Shown: positions 45,544 through 53,697 of the stretch, one piece after another
Position numbering within the stretch: the stretch's first letter is position 1
How the letters are laid out: each line of letters begins with the position of its first letter
The notes under the pieces: model-generated
The model's input: the letters and a program-made list of their open reading frames with translations, nothing else
Databases searched by the model: none
Told to the model about the DNA's origin: nothing
Assembly (NCBI RefSeq): GCF_014490575.1
Contig: NZ_CP061033.1
Span: 186,001-250,000 of the forward strand
Origin: Corynebacterium zhongnanshanii
GTDB lineage: Bacteria; Actinomycetota; Actinomycetes; Mycobacteriales; Mycobacteriaceae
Direction: 5' to 3'
DNA: 64,000 bases
Translations under genes and position numbers: made by a program

Positions 45544-45590
45544 GCAGATGCCTAGAATCTTGCTCGAATCTCATCTAATAAGCGGAGGGG

Positions 45591-45691
45591 GTGTCTTAGA
45601 ACGTCGACTCGATGTGTGGCGAAAAACTAAAGCCGCAGGTAGAAAAAGTTGCAGAATTTTTGCGATGAATCGAGTCGACGTTCTAAGACAC
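45591..45691. repeat. 101-bp MITE-like inverted-repeat element
   Basis: A perfect 23-bp inverted repeat (left arm 45591-45613, beginning GTGTCTTAGAACG; right arm 45669-45691) flanks 55 AT-rich bases. The element lies between two convergent genes and has no reading frame of note. Long matched ends with a short centre suggest a miniature inverted-repeat element; it could also act as a transcript-ending hairpin. Confidence 0.55.
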
Positions 45692-45723
45692 TCTCCGAGA
45701 TAGACGTTGGCGATAGAGAAGTA

Positions 45724-45758
45724 GAAGGCCCTCGCTCCGATGCGGAGCGAGGGCCTTC
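45724..45758. terminator. Strong bidirectional terminator
   Basis: A perfect 16-bp stem (GAAGGCCCTCGCTCCG and its complement) closes on the loop ATG. It lies 15 bases past the end of the Fe-S oxidoreductase gene and would serve both convergent transcripts. Confidence 0.8.
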
Positions 45759-45772
45759 AGCGTGGTGCGGGC

Positions 45773-48700
45773 TTACTCAGCGGGAGTTGCTGGGGTGCCC
45801 GGTGCGCCTGGGATCAGGCGAGTCAGCTTGGAGATGTCTCCGGTAGGTGCTGCTGCCTGGGTTGGCTCAGCGTCAGCTGGTGCAGTGTTGGATTCTGCGG
45901 ACTCTTCCGCAGGGGCTTCTGCAGGCTGCTCCTCAGCTGGCTGCTGATCCTGGGACTCTTCCTTCTCAGAGGAGCCCGCAGCGGTAGCAGCGGCGGCGCC
46001 GGCTGCTGCGGCACCGGCAGCTGGAGCAGCCGGTGCGCCTGGTGCACCCGGAGCACTTGGAGCTGCAGGAGCGCCCGCGGCCGGTGCTGCAGGAGCTGCT
46101 GGTGCCGAAGCTTCAGACTGTGCTTCAGAAGAAGCGGTGTCCTCAGCGTCTGCGGCCTGAGGCTCTGCTTCTGCGGGAGCTTCAGCAGCCGGAGCTGGGG
46201 CAGCGGCTGGAGCCGAAGGTGCAGCCGGTGCGCCTGGAGCGCCAGGTGCAGTAGCGGTCAACTTGATTGGTCCGCCGTCTGCAGGAGCGGATGCCTCTGG
46301 CTGTGCTGGTGCAGACTGTGCTGGCTCAGCAGGGGCTGCTGGCTTCTGCTCATCTGCGACCTGCTTGGCAGCAGGAGCTGCTGGGGCTGCAGGCGCAGCC
46401 GGAGCGCCAGGGGCGGCTGGTGCACCTGGGGCTGCTGGAGCTCCCGGAGCAGCAGGGGATGCTGGAGCACCAGCGGATGGAGCTGCTGGCTTCTGCTCGT
46501 CGGTGTCCTGCTTAGCTGCTGGAGCCGCAGGTGCAGCTGGGGCACCTGGAGCAGCTGGTGCTCCCGGAGCGGCCGGTGCGCCAGCGGATGGAGCTGCTGG
46601 CTTCTGCTCGTCAGCGTCCTGCTTAGCTGCGGGGGCTGCAGGCGCAGCTGGGGCGCCAGGGGCGGCCGGGGCACCTGGTGCAGCCGGAGCTCCCGGAGCC
46701 GATGGAGCGGCTGGCGCGCCAGCACTTGGTGCGGATGGAGCTGCTGGAGCACCTGGAGCCGACGGAGCACCTGGGGCTGCTGGAGCAGCAGGAGCGCCGG
46801 CAGAAGGTGCGGACGGGGCAGCAGGGGCGCCTGGTGCAGATGGTGCTGCAGGAGCGCCTGCGCTTGGTGCGGACGGAGCTGCTGGAGCACCACCGGCAGG
46901 CGCTGCAGGAGCGCCCGCGCTTGGTGCAGAAGGAGCACTTGGAGCAGCAGGTGCGCCGCCGGCAGGTGCGGAAGGAGCAGCCGGTGCAGATGGTGCACCT
47001 GCAGCAGGAGCGCCCGGAGCAGCGGCAGCGCCAGCAGCACCTGCTGCAGCACCAGCGCCACCAGCGGCAGCAGCCTTCTTCTTCGCAGCCTCTTCAGCCT
47101 TGCGCTTCTTCTCTTCCTCAGCGCGGCGCTTGGCTTCTTCCTCAGCCTTGCGCTCAGCTTCCTCACGGGCAAGCTTCTCTTCGTCTACCCAACCACGCTC
47201 AGGAGCAACCAGGAACTCGCGCTCCTTTGGCTCTGGCAATTCGCCATCCACCAGGATGGACTCGCGGAACATCTGGGCAATGTCCAGAACCTGGGTGCGG
47301 TCCTTCTTGTCCTCGATGTCAGCCTGACGGTTGTTCACACCGTCGGTCATCATGGTCTTACAGAATGGGCAGCCCACGGCGATGGCTTCGGCACCAGTGC
47401 CCAAAGCCTCGTCGGTACGGTTCAGGTTGATGCGCTCACCGAGGTGCTCTTCCATCCACATGCGGGCACCACCAGCACCACAGCAGAAGCCTGTGTTGCG
47501 GTTGCGGTCCATCTCCACCAGGTTTGCGCCGGATGCGCCGATCAGCTCACGTGGAGCTTCGAAGACCTTGTTGTGGCGACCCAGGAAGCAAGGATCGTGG
47601 TAGGTGACGGAGCGGCCAGCGGATGGCTCGTTGACTGGGGTCAGACGGCCTTCGCGGATCAGCTTGTTCAGCAGCTGAGTGTGGTGAACGACGTCGTAGT
47701 GTCCGCCCATCTCTGGGTACTCGTTGCGCAGGGTGTTGAAGCAGTGCGCACAGGTCACAACGATCTTGCGCTGCTTCGGTGGGACACCTTCAAACGCGTT
47801 ATCCAGGATCTCAATGTTCTGCTCGGCGAGCATCTGGAACAGGAATTCGTTACCGGCACGACGTGCGGAGTCACCGGTACAACCTTCGCCCTCACCCAGG
47901 ACGGCGAACTTCACACCTGCGGTGTATAGCAGGTCAGCGACAGCGCGGGTGGTCTTGGCAGCGTTGTCGTCGTACACGCCGGCACAACCAACCCAGAACA
48001 GGTACTCGGTGTCATCGAAGTCTTCGATGTCAACGCCAACGACAGGGATGTCGATACCGTCGGCCTTGGCCTTCTCAATCCACTCGGAACGCTTGTTGTT
48101 GTTCTGGCCCCAAGGGTTGCCCTTGGTCTCCATGTTCTTGAACAAGCCACCCAGCTCGGTTGGGAAGTCAGACTCCACCAGAACCTGGTAGCGACGCATA
48201 TCCACGATGTGGTCGATGTGCTCGATGTCCACAGGGCACTGCTCCACGCAGGCACCACAGTTGGTGCAGGACCACAGGATGTCTGGGTCGATCACACCCA
48301 TTTCACCTTCGCCCACCAGCTGCAGCAGTGGCAGGTCAGCGTGTGCCTCGACGGATGGGTCGTTCAAGTCGACCTCGCCGGTAGCGCCAGCGGCCTGCAG
48401 GTAAGGAGCGGACTCGATGGCGTTATCACGCAGTGCGGTGATCAGCAGCTTCGGGGACAGTGGCTTGGCAGTGTTCCACGCAGGGCACTGCTCCTGGCAA
48501 CGTCCACACTCCGTACAGGAGGTGAAGTCCATCCAGCCCTTCCAGGTGAAGTCGTCGATGCGGCCAACGCCGATCTTGTCCTCATCTGGGTCAGCGTTTT
48601 CCATGGTGAGGATGCGTCCGCCGGAGGTCATTGGCTTCGCAGCGCCAAGGGCGTTCTTGCCGTCGGAGTTACGCTTCAGGAAGATGTTGAAGAACGCCAT

Positions 48701-49453
48701 GAAGCGGTGCCATGCCACACCCCACTTGATGTTCTGACCGACGATGAACAGCCAGATCATTCCGGACAGCAGCTTGATCAGCGCGAAGATGGACACCAGC
48801 AGAGCAGACTCTGGTAGCAGCTTCGCAACCTGCATGGTGAAGAAGTCGGTAGCGAGGTGGCCGCCGTGGTAGCTCTCGAAGGTAGCGATCTTGGAGGCCT
48901 TCACCAGGATCATGCCCAGACCCTCGATCAGCACAACAGCTTCCACGAAGTAGGCAGCGGCAGCGTTGGAGCCGTAGAAGCGAGCCTTCTTGTCCTTGTT
49001 GCCAATGGACTGGCGAACGATGATCAGAGCCACGATACCGAGGACGGTACCGATACCCAGCAGCTCGTCCACGAAGTGGTAGATGGCCCAGTCGCCGAAG
49101 ATAGGCCAGCCGCCTTCAGGGTTGAAGATCTGAATGTAGGCCTCGAACCACACCATGGATCCGAGGAGGAAGCCCACCATGACGAACCAGTGGGCGAACG
49201 CCACGCCTGGCTTCTTGGCCATTTTGGTGTGACCAAGGACTTCCTTGATCAGGTTCATCAATCGTCCAGCTGGGTTGTCGAGACGGCTGAGTGCCGGTTG
49301 ACCCAGGCGGATCGTCTTGTAGATCTGTGCTGCGCCACGGATGAAGAAGATCCAGGCGGGGAGGGAAAGCAGCGCACCGATGATGCCCAGTGGGACGGTG
49401 ATGCCCCACGGGATGTCATTGCTAGTGAGCTGGCCTGCTGCGTGCAGGTACAT
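45773..49453 (-). CDS. Membrane Fe-S oxidoreductase with Pro/Ala-rich tail
   Basis: The 1226-residue protein has an N-terminal membrane part with about five helices to residue 245, then two [4Fe-4S] motifs (CTECGRCQEQCP at 313-324 and CTNCGACVEQCP at 396-407). Next come two CCG-type cysteine domains, with CAHCFNT at 568-574 and CCGAGGARMW at 657-666, as in heterodisulfide-reductase-like proteins. This core, to about residue 755, matches mycobacterial Rv0338c. It is followed by a Lys/Glu/Ala coil (756-795) and then about 430 residues of Pro/Ala/Gly repeats. The electron partners are unknown. A ribosome site (GAGGAG) precedes the ATG. Confidence 0.85.
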   Translation of the reverse strand: MYLHAAGQLTSNDIPWGITVPLGIIGALLSLPAWIFFIRGAAQIYKTIRLGQPALSRLDNPAGRLMNLIKEVLGHTKMAKKPGVAFAHWFVMVGFLLGSMVWFEAYIQIFNPEGGWPIFGDWAIYHFVDELLGIGTVLGIVALIIVRQSIGNKDKKARFYGSNAAAAYFVEAVVLIEGLGMILVKASKIATFESYHGGHLATDFFTMQVAKLLPESALLVSIFALIKLLSGMIWLFIVGQNIKWGVAWHRFMAFFNIFLKRNSDGKNALGAAKPMTSGGRILTMENADPDEDKIGVGRIDDFTWKGWMDFTSCTECGRCQEQCPAWNTAKPLSPKLLITALRDNAIESAPYLQAAGATGEVDLNDPSVEAHADLPLLQLVGEGEMGVIDPDILWSCTNCGACVEQCPVDIEHIDHIVDMRRYQVLVESDFPTELGGLFKNMETKGNPWGQNNNKRSEWIEKAKADGIDIPVVGVDIEDFDDTEYLFWVGCAGVYDDNAAKTTRAVADLLYTAGVKFAVLGEGEGCTGDSARRAGNEFLFQMLAEQNIEILDNAFEGVPPKQRKIVVTCAHCFNTLRNEYPEMGGHYDVVHHTQLLNKLIREGRLTPVNEPSAGRSVTYHDPCFLGRHNKVFEAPRELIGASGANLVEMDRNRNTGFCCGAGGARMWMEEHLGERINLNRTDEALGTGAEAIAVGCPFCKTMMTDGVNNRQADIEDKKDRTQVLDIAQMFRESILVDGELPEPKEREFLVAPERGWVDEEKLAREEAERKAEEEAKRRAEEEKKRKAEEAAKKKAAAAGGAGAAAGAAGAAAAPGAPAAGAPSAPAAPSAPAGGAPAAPSAPSAPSAGAPAAPAGGAPAAPSAPSAGAPAAPSAPGAPAAPSAPSAGAPAAPAAPGAPSAPGAPAAPSAPSAGAPAAPSAPGAPAAPGAPAAPGAPAAPAAPAAKQDADEQKPAAPSAGAPAAPGAPAAPGAPAAPAAPAAKQDTDEQKPAAPSAGAPASPAAPGAPAAPGAPAAPGAPAAPAAPAAPAAKQVADEQKPAAPAEPAQSAPAQPEASAPADGGPIKLTATAPGAPGAPAAPSAPAAAPAPAAEAPAEAEPQAADAEDTASSEAQSEASAPAAPAAPAAGAPAAPSAPGAPGAPAAPAAGAAAAGAAAATAAGSSEKEESQDQQPAEEQPAEAPAEESAESNTAPADAEPTQAAAPTGDISKLTRLIPGAPGTPATPAE

Positions 49454-49483
49454 AGGGTTGCTCCTCGCTAGTCCAGTTTTAAA

Positions 49484-49499
49484 TTCATATATATATGAA
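49484..49499. promoter_or_regulatory. 16-bp palindrome upstream of the Fe-S gene
   Basis: TTCATATATATATGAA is a perfect palindrome about 30 bases upstream of the Fe-S oxidoreductase ATG, within the likely promoter or leader. It may be an operator or only an AT-rich promoter. Confidence 0.35.
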
Positions 49500-49655
49500 C
49501 AAATTACTTTACGACCGCACTTTAGCAGGGGTGACGACCCTTTTTGTAGTTATGGAAAAGTTCACTGACCTGCACTAACCCCCTTTAATACACAACAAAA
49601 GTGTTGCGAAAATGACCTCCTGCACGGTGAACTACTACATTTCGCCACCAAAATC

Positions 49656-49671
49656 CGTGATGAAGATCACA
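49656..49671. promoter_or_regulatory. GlxR-like site upstream of the Fe-S gene
   Basis: CGTGATGAAGATCACA has the GTGA-N6-TCAC core. It overlaps the stop codon of the hydrolase gene and lies about 200 bases upstream of the Fe-S oxidoreductase start, a distance like that of the other two sites in this window. Confidence 0.45.
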
Positions 49672-50689
49672 ATCTGTCAATAATTTCCACAATTTGGCGC
49701 CGTGCTGCCTTGCCTTCTGGAGTGTTTCCAAGGTGGAACATATGGAGTGCTCCGGCGACTTCATGCAGTTCAGTGCTTGTTTTTTGAGCGAGAGCTCGGG
49801 CGTCCGGGAGGCTGATGTCGGCGTCACCACACCAGATGTGCACTTCGGTGTCGCTCACAGCTTCTTGCAGAGCAGAGTTACCCACAAAAAGGGGTGACAC
49901 GGCGGGATGTTCAGAACTGAGATCATAAGCGCCCGACGGGGAAGAGATGCGCGACCAGAGTGCGCCTTGGCGTCGGAGGGTAAGAGGATCGAGCAACGGG
50001 TCACGATCCGCAACGTCGGCAATCGCGGGATTGGACAGGGCGATATCCACCCACGGCGCGTTCAGAAGCAGTGAGCGTGGCGACGGAAGTGGCGCGGCGG
50101 GCGGCAGGTTCAGCTGCTCGCGCTCATCGGCGGTCCAGTAGGGGCTCGTGAGTGCAGCCAAGGCCAGGCCACCACCGGCAGAATCGCCGATGACATGCAC
50201 ATTCTCCGCGCCGTGATCGCGGATCAGCTGCGTGTAGGACTCAAGGATCAGCGGCACGCCGTGCTGGACCGAATGCTGCGGAATCAGGCCGTAGAGCGGA
50301 ATGTCCACCCGGTAGCCCGCGTTCGCGAGAGTGGCGATGAAGTCCCAATTGCGCTTCTTGATCGGCTGGGCGAAGCCGCCGGGGAGGACGTAGAGGATGG
50401 CTTGGCGGGCGGCATCGGCAGGGGCGAGCTCGTTGAAGGCCTCCGACTCCGCGCCGTGATCGCCGCTGAACTTCATGGGGGCGACGGAGTAGACGTCGAA
50501 GTTTGAGCCGGCGACTGTCAGGGTGCGGGTGGAGACCGCGAAATGTTGGCGGAGGGAGTGCGGGGGCTCGTCAGGTTGCGGTGCGACGAGGTTCTCGGCG
50601 TGTGCGGCAGGGCTAGCTGACGGTGTAGATGACCGAGAAGATGCCCGCCGACGTGCCTTAAAAGCTTCCCAACGCATAGCAATACTCAT
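49667..50689 (-). CDS. Alpha/beta hydrolase, hormone-sensitive-lipase-like
   Basis: The 340-residue protein has the nucleophile motif GDSAGGGLALAAL at about residues 165-177 and a late GALHMFHLGNT with the catalytic His. An Asp in WCGDADISLPD completes the triad. The oxyanion segment reads VLPGGFAQP instead of HGGG, an unusual variant. It resembles actinobacterial steryl-ester and lipid hydrolases. The N-terminus is basic and Ser/Ala-rich, without a signal peptide. The ATG at 50687-50689 is my choice; ATG 50677 or a start at 50725 are alternatives. Confidence 0.75.
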   Translation of the reverse strand: MSIAMRWEAFKARRRASSRSSTPSASPAAHAENLVAPQPDEPPHSLRQHFAVSTRTLTVAGSNFDVYSVAPMKFSGDHGAESEAFNELAPADAARQAILYVLPGGFAQPIKKRNWDFIATLANAGYRVDIPLYGLIPQHSVQHGVPLILESYTQLIRDHGAENVHVIGDSAGGGLALAALTSPYWTADEREQLNLPPAAPLPSPRSLLLNAPWVDIALSNPAIADVADRDPLLDPLTLRRQGALWSRISSPSGAYDLSSEHPAVSPLFVGNSALQEAVSDTEVHIWCGDADISLPDARALAQKTSTELHEVAGALHMFHLGNTPEGKAARRQIVEIIDRL

Positions 50690-50914
50690 GCGTTCACAAT
50701 AGCGCCTGGGTCCTACATAGCTCACGAATTGCTTGCGCGTGACTCAACCGTTGCTCATGTGCGACTCAAGTTTGTTCACGTGTGATGCAAGCGTGCGTGG
50801 CAAGGATTGCGGCAGTGGCCAGTCGAAAAACGGCCTGCTTACCTGCATGTTCGATTTTTTTCGGGCTGGCGGGAATAAGTGTGTGCGGCTCACGGTTATG
50901 CTTGATGTCACGAA

Positions 50915-50935
50915 GTTGAGTCAGAATCACTCAAT
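50915..50935. promoter_or_regulatory. HAIR box 1 (HspR site) upstream of dnaK
   Basis: GTTGAGT-N7-ACTCAAT matches the HAIR consensus (CTTGAGT-N7-ACTCAAG) except at the outermost bases. It lies just before the probable -35 of dnaK and is expected to bind the HspR encoded at 58963-59529. Confidence 0.85.
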
Positions 50936-50979
50936 CCCGCTTGACGTCGCGAGAAAAATGAGCACAATGGAGCGCATGG

Positions 50980-51000
50980 GTTGAGTGAGTAACACTCAAT
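50980..51000. promoter_or_regulatory. HAIR box 2 (HspR site) upstream of dnaK
   Basis: A second GTTGAGT-N7-ACTCAAT lies 44 bases downstream of the first box start-to-end, about 40 bases before the dnaK ATG, in the transcribed leader. Two boxes around one promoter suggest tight repression by HspR. Confidence 0.85.
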
Positions 51001-51042
51001 AATGAACTTCCGCAGGAAACCAAAGGAAAAGGAGAACACATC

Positions 51043-52893
51043 ATGGGACGCGCAGTAGGAATCGATCTCGGAACCACGAACTCCGCAGTTGCAGTGCTGC
51101 AGGGTGGCGAGGCTGAAGTTATCGCTAACTCCGAAGGTGCACGCACCACCCCATCCGTCGTTGCTTTCACCAAGGGCGGCGAGGTCCTGGTTGGTCAGTC
51201 TGCCAAGAACCAGGCAGTCACCAACGTCGACCGCACGATCCGCTCCGTCAAGCGCCACATCGGCACCGACTGGACCAAGAACGTTGACGACAAGGACTAC
51301 ACCCCACAGGAAATCTCCGCTCGCACGCTGATGAAGCTGAAGCGCGACGCTGAATCCTACCTGGGCGAGGACGTCACGGATGCGGTCATCACCGTTCCTG
51401 CATACTTTAACGACGCCCAGCGTCAGGCCACGAAGGACGCAGGCCAAATTGCCGGCCTGAATGTTCTGCGTATCGTGAACGAGCCAACCGCAGCGGCGCT
51501 GGCCTACGGCCTGGAGAAGGGTGAGCAGGAGCAGACCATCCTGGTCTTCGACCTCGGTGGTGGTACCTTCGACGTCTCCCTGCTGGAGATCGGCGACGGC
51601 GTGGTTGAGGTTCGCGCCACCGCCGGTGACAATGAGCTGGGTGGTGACGACTGGGATCAGCGCATCGTGGACTGGCTGGTGAACAAGTTCAAGTCCGCTC
51701 ACGGCGTGGATCTGTCCAAGGACAAGATGGCTGTTCAGCGTCTGCGTGAGGCTGCGGAGAAGGCGAAGATTGAGCTGTCTTCCTCCCAGCAGGCCTCCAT
51801 CAACCTGCCGTACATCACGGTGGATGAGGACAAGAACCCTCTGTTCCTGGACGAGACCCTGACTCGCACCGAGTTCCAGAAGATCACCCAGGATCTGTTG
51901 GATCGCACCAAGGCACCGTTCGAGGCTGTGCTGAAGGACGCGGAGATCGGTGTGAAGGACATCGACCACGTGGTTCTGGTGGGTGGTTCCACCCGCATGA
52001 CCGCTGTGAGCGAGCTGGTGAAGGAGCTGACCGGCGGCAAGGAGCCTAACAAGGGCGTGAACCCAGACGAGGTTGTTGCTGTGGGTGCTGCTCTGCAGGC
52101 CGGTGTGCTGCGCGGCGAGGTGAAGGACGTGCTGCTGCTGGACGTGACCCCACTGTCCCTGGGTATTGAGACCAAGGGTGGCGTGATGACCAAGCTGATC
52201 GAGCGCAACACCACCATCCCAACGAAGCGTTCCGAGACCTTCACCACGGCTGAGGACAACCAGCCTTCCGTGCAGATCCAGGTCTTCCAGGGTGAGCGTG
52301 AGATGGCTGCTCACAACAAGCTGCTGGGCTCCTTCGAGCTGGGTGGCATTGCGCCAGCTCCACGCGGTGTGCCTCAGATCGAGGTGACCTTCGACATCGA
52401 CGCCAACGGCATCGTGTCTGTCTCCGCGAAGGACAAGGGCACTGGCCAGGAGAACACCATCACCATCCAGGATGGTTCCGGCTTGTCCCAGGAGGAGATC
52501 GACCGCATGGTGAAGGACGCCGAGGCTCACGCTGAGGAGGACAAGAAGCGCCGCGAGGAGCAGGAAGTTCGCAACTCCGCTGAGTCCATGGTCTACCAGA
52601 CCCGTAAGTTCGTTGAGGACAACAAGGACAAGGTGTCCGAGGGCCTGCAGACCAAGGTTGAGGACGCTGCGAAGGCTGTCGAGGAGGCGCTGAAGGGCGA
52701 CGACATCGAGGTCGTGAAGGATGCGGTGGAGAAGCTGTCCGCTGAGTCCCAGGAGATGGGTAAGTCCCTCTACGAGGCTGAGGCCGCCGCAGGCGAAGGC
52801 GCTGCTGCTGGTGCCGAGGGCGCTGAGGCTGATCCAAATGTTGTGGATGCCGAGGTTGTCGACGAGGACGACGCTGACTCCGACAAGAAGTAA
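51043..52893 (+). CDS. dnaK: Hsp70 chaperone DnaK
   Basis: The 616-residue protein is a full-length Dna[14 protein letters not shown] at the N-terminus, the phosphate motif [15 protein letters not shown], the linker [13 protein letters not shown] before the substrate domain, and an acidic C-terminus with Ala/Glu/Gly. It refolds and protects proteins under stress with GrpE and DnaJ. AAAGGAGAA precedes the ATG. The gene is followed after 68 bases by grpE, with a hairpin between them. The antisense strand carries a long open frame that reflects the codon bias of dnaK and is not a gene. Confidence 0.97.
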   Translation: MGRAVGIDLGTTNSAVAVLQGGEAEVIANSEGARTTPSVVAFTKGGEVLVGQSAKNQAVTNVDRTIRSVKRHIGTDWTKNVDDKDYTPQEISARTLMKLKRDAESYLGEDVTDAVITVPAYFNDAQRQATKDAGQIAGLNVLRIVNEPTAAALAYGLEKGEQEQTILVFDLGGGTFDVSLLEIGDGVVEVRATAGDNELGGDDWDQRIVDWLVNKFKSAHGVDLSKDKMAVQRLREAAEKAKIELSSSQQASINLPYITVDEDKNPLFLDETLTRTEFQKITQDLLDRTKAPFEAVLKDAEIGVKDIDHVVLVGGSTRMTAVSELVKELTGGKEPNKGVNPDEVVAVGAALQAGVLRGEVKDVLLLDVTPLSLGIETKGGVMTKLIERNTTIPTKRSETFTTAEDNQPSVQIQVFQGEREMAAHNKLLGSFELGGIAPAPRGVPQIEVTFDIDANGIVSVSAKDKGTGQENTITIQDGSGLSQEEIDRMVKDAEAHAEEDKKRREEQEVRNSAESMVYQTRKFVEDNKDKVSEGLQTKVEDAAKAVEEALKGDDIEVVKDAVEKLSAESQEMGKSLYEAEAAAGEGAAAGAEGAEADPNVVDAEVVDEDDADSDKK

Positions 52894-52909
52894 GCCACAC
52901 CCGTAACCA

Positions 52910-52935
52910 GAGCCACTCGCATGAGGGAGTGGCTC
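52910..52935 (+). terminator. Hairpin between dnaK and grpE
   Basis: GAGCCACTC and GAGTGGCTC form a perfect 9-bp stem around eight bases, 16 bases past dnaK. It has no T run, so it may be a processing site or partial terminator that reduces grpE relative to dnaK. Confidence 0.55.
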
Positions 52936-52961
52936 ACCCTTAAGTGAGGAGCTGCTAGAAC

Positions 52962-53654
52962 ATGGCAGATCAAGTAAACCCAGACGGGCACAGCGACCAG
53001 GACGATCCTCAGATTGACCCGCAGCTGGAGTCGGACATCAACGACGCGCTGGATGGCGTGGAGATTGGTGACGTCGATGGCGTGGAGGTTGGCCAGGGCA
53101 ATCCGCAGGACCCTGCGGATGACCAGGGCTTGACCGACGGCCAGGCTGACGGCCATACCCATGGCCCGACTGACGGCGAGACCGCCGAGGGACTCGAGGG
53201 GACCGACGCCGCTGGCGATCAGGCAGACGCGCAACCATCACCTGTGGAAGCGGAGTTGGCCGAGCGCACCGAGGACCTGCAGCGCGTGACAGCGGAGTAC
53301 ACCAACTACCGCCGCCGCGTGGAGCGGGACCGCGTGGCGGTCATTGAGACCGCGAAGGCGGATGTGGCCAGCAAGTTGCTGCCGATCCTTGATGACCTAG
53401 AGATGGCCGCCCAGCACGGCGACCTGAATGGGCCGCTCAAGGCGGTATCCGACAAGCTCAACGGCGTGTTTTCCTCCATCAACGTCGAAGCCTTCGGTGC
53501 TGAAGGAGAGGCCTTTGACCCGGAGCTTCACGAGGCCGTGCAGGATCTCTCCTCTGGAGATGAGAAGGTCATCGGCACGGTGCTGCGCCGAGGCTACAAG
53601 CTCAACGAGCGTGTGCTGCGCAACGCGATGGTCATCATCGCCGACCCGCAGTAA
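52962..53654 (+). CDS. grpE: Nucleotide exchange factor GrpE
   Basis: The 230-residue protein has a long acidic, disordered N-terminus (about residues 1-85) with several Asp/Gly repeats, then the GrpE helix ([27 protein letters not shown]) and the C-terminal beta domain ([38 protein letters not shown]). It opens DnaK for ADP release. TGAGGAG lies before the ATG. It ends an expected dnaK-grpE transcript because a hairpin follows and the next gene is on the opposite strand. Confidence 0.95.
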   Translation: MADQVNPDGHSDQDDPQIDPQLESDINDALDGVEIGDVDGVEVGQGNPQDPADDQGLTDGQADGHTHGPTDGETAEGLEGTDAAGDQADAQPSPVEAELAERTEDLQRVTAEYTNYRRRVERDRVAVIETAKADVASKLLPILDDLEMAAQHGDLNGPLKAVSDKLNGVFSSINVEAFGAEGEAFDPELHEAVQDLSSGDEKVIGTVLRRGYKLNERVLRNAMVIIADPQ

Positions 53655-53666
53655 CGCGAGCGTTAC

Positions 53667-53697
53667 GCCGCCACGGTCATTGTGCCGCGGCGGCTTT
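53667..53697 (+). terminator. Terminator after grpE
   Basis: GCCGCCACGG pairs with CCGCGGCGGC with one mismatch around an eight-base loop and runs into TTT. It overlaps the end of the convergent gene at 53696. A smaller stem (53651-53666) lies just before it. Confidence 0.6.

Larger units (their letters stand above)
50690..51042. other. Divergent heat-shock regulatory gap
   Basis: The 353 bases between the hydrolase start and dnaK hold no supported gene. They contain two HspR-type HAIR boxes and a likely dnaK promoter between them (TTGACG at 50941, CACAAT near 50963). Single ACTCAA half-sites also occur near 50740 and 50763. Confidence 0.7.

Noticed and set aside
45740..47929. Long rightward open frame rich in Cys, Trp and Ser opposite the Fe-S oxidoreductase
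   Set aside because: It is the antisense of the Pro/Ala-rich repeat. The biased codons of the real gene keep the other strand free of stops, and the product has no normal domain.
50733..50984. 83-codon frame within the dnaK regulatory gap
   Set aside because: It spans an HAIR box and the promoter, has no ribosome site and shows no protein-like composition.
50908..52530. 540-codon open frame opposite dnaK
   Set aside because: Antisense frames over dnaK are a known effect of its codon bias. The product is His/Gln/Leu-rich without motifs, and dnaK itself is certain.
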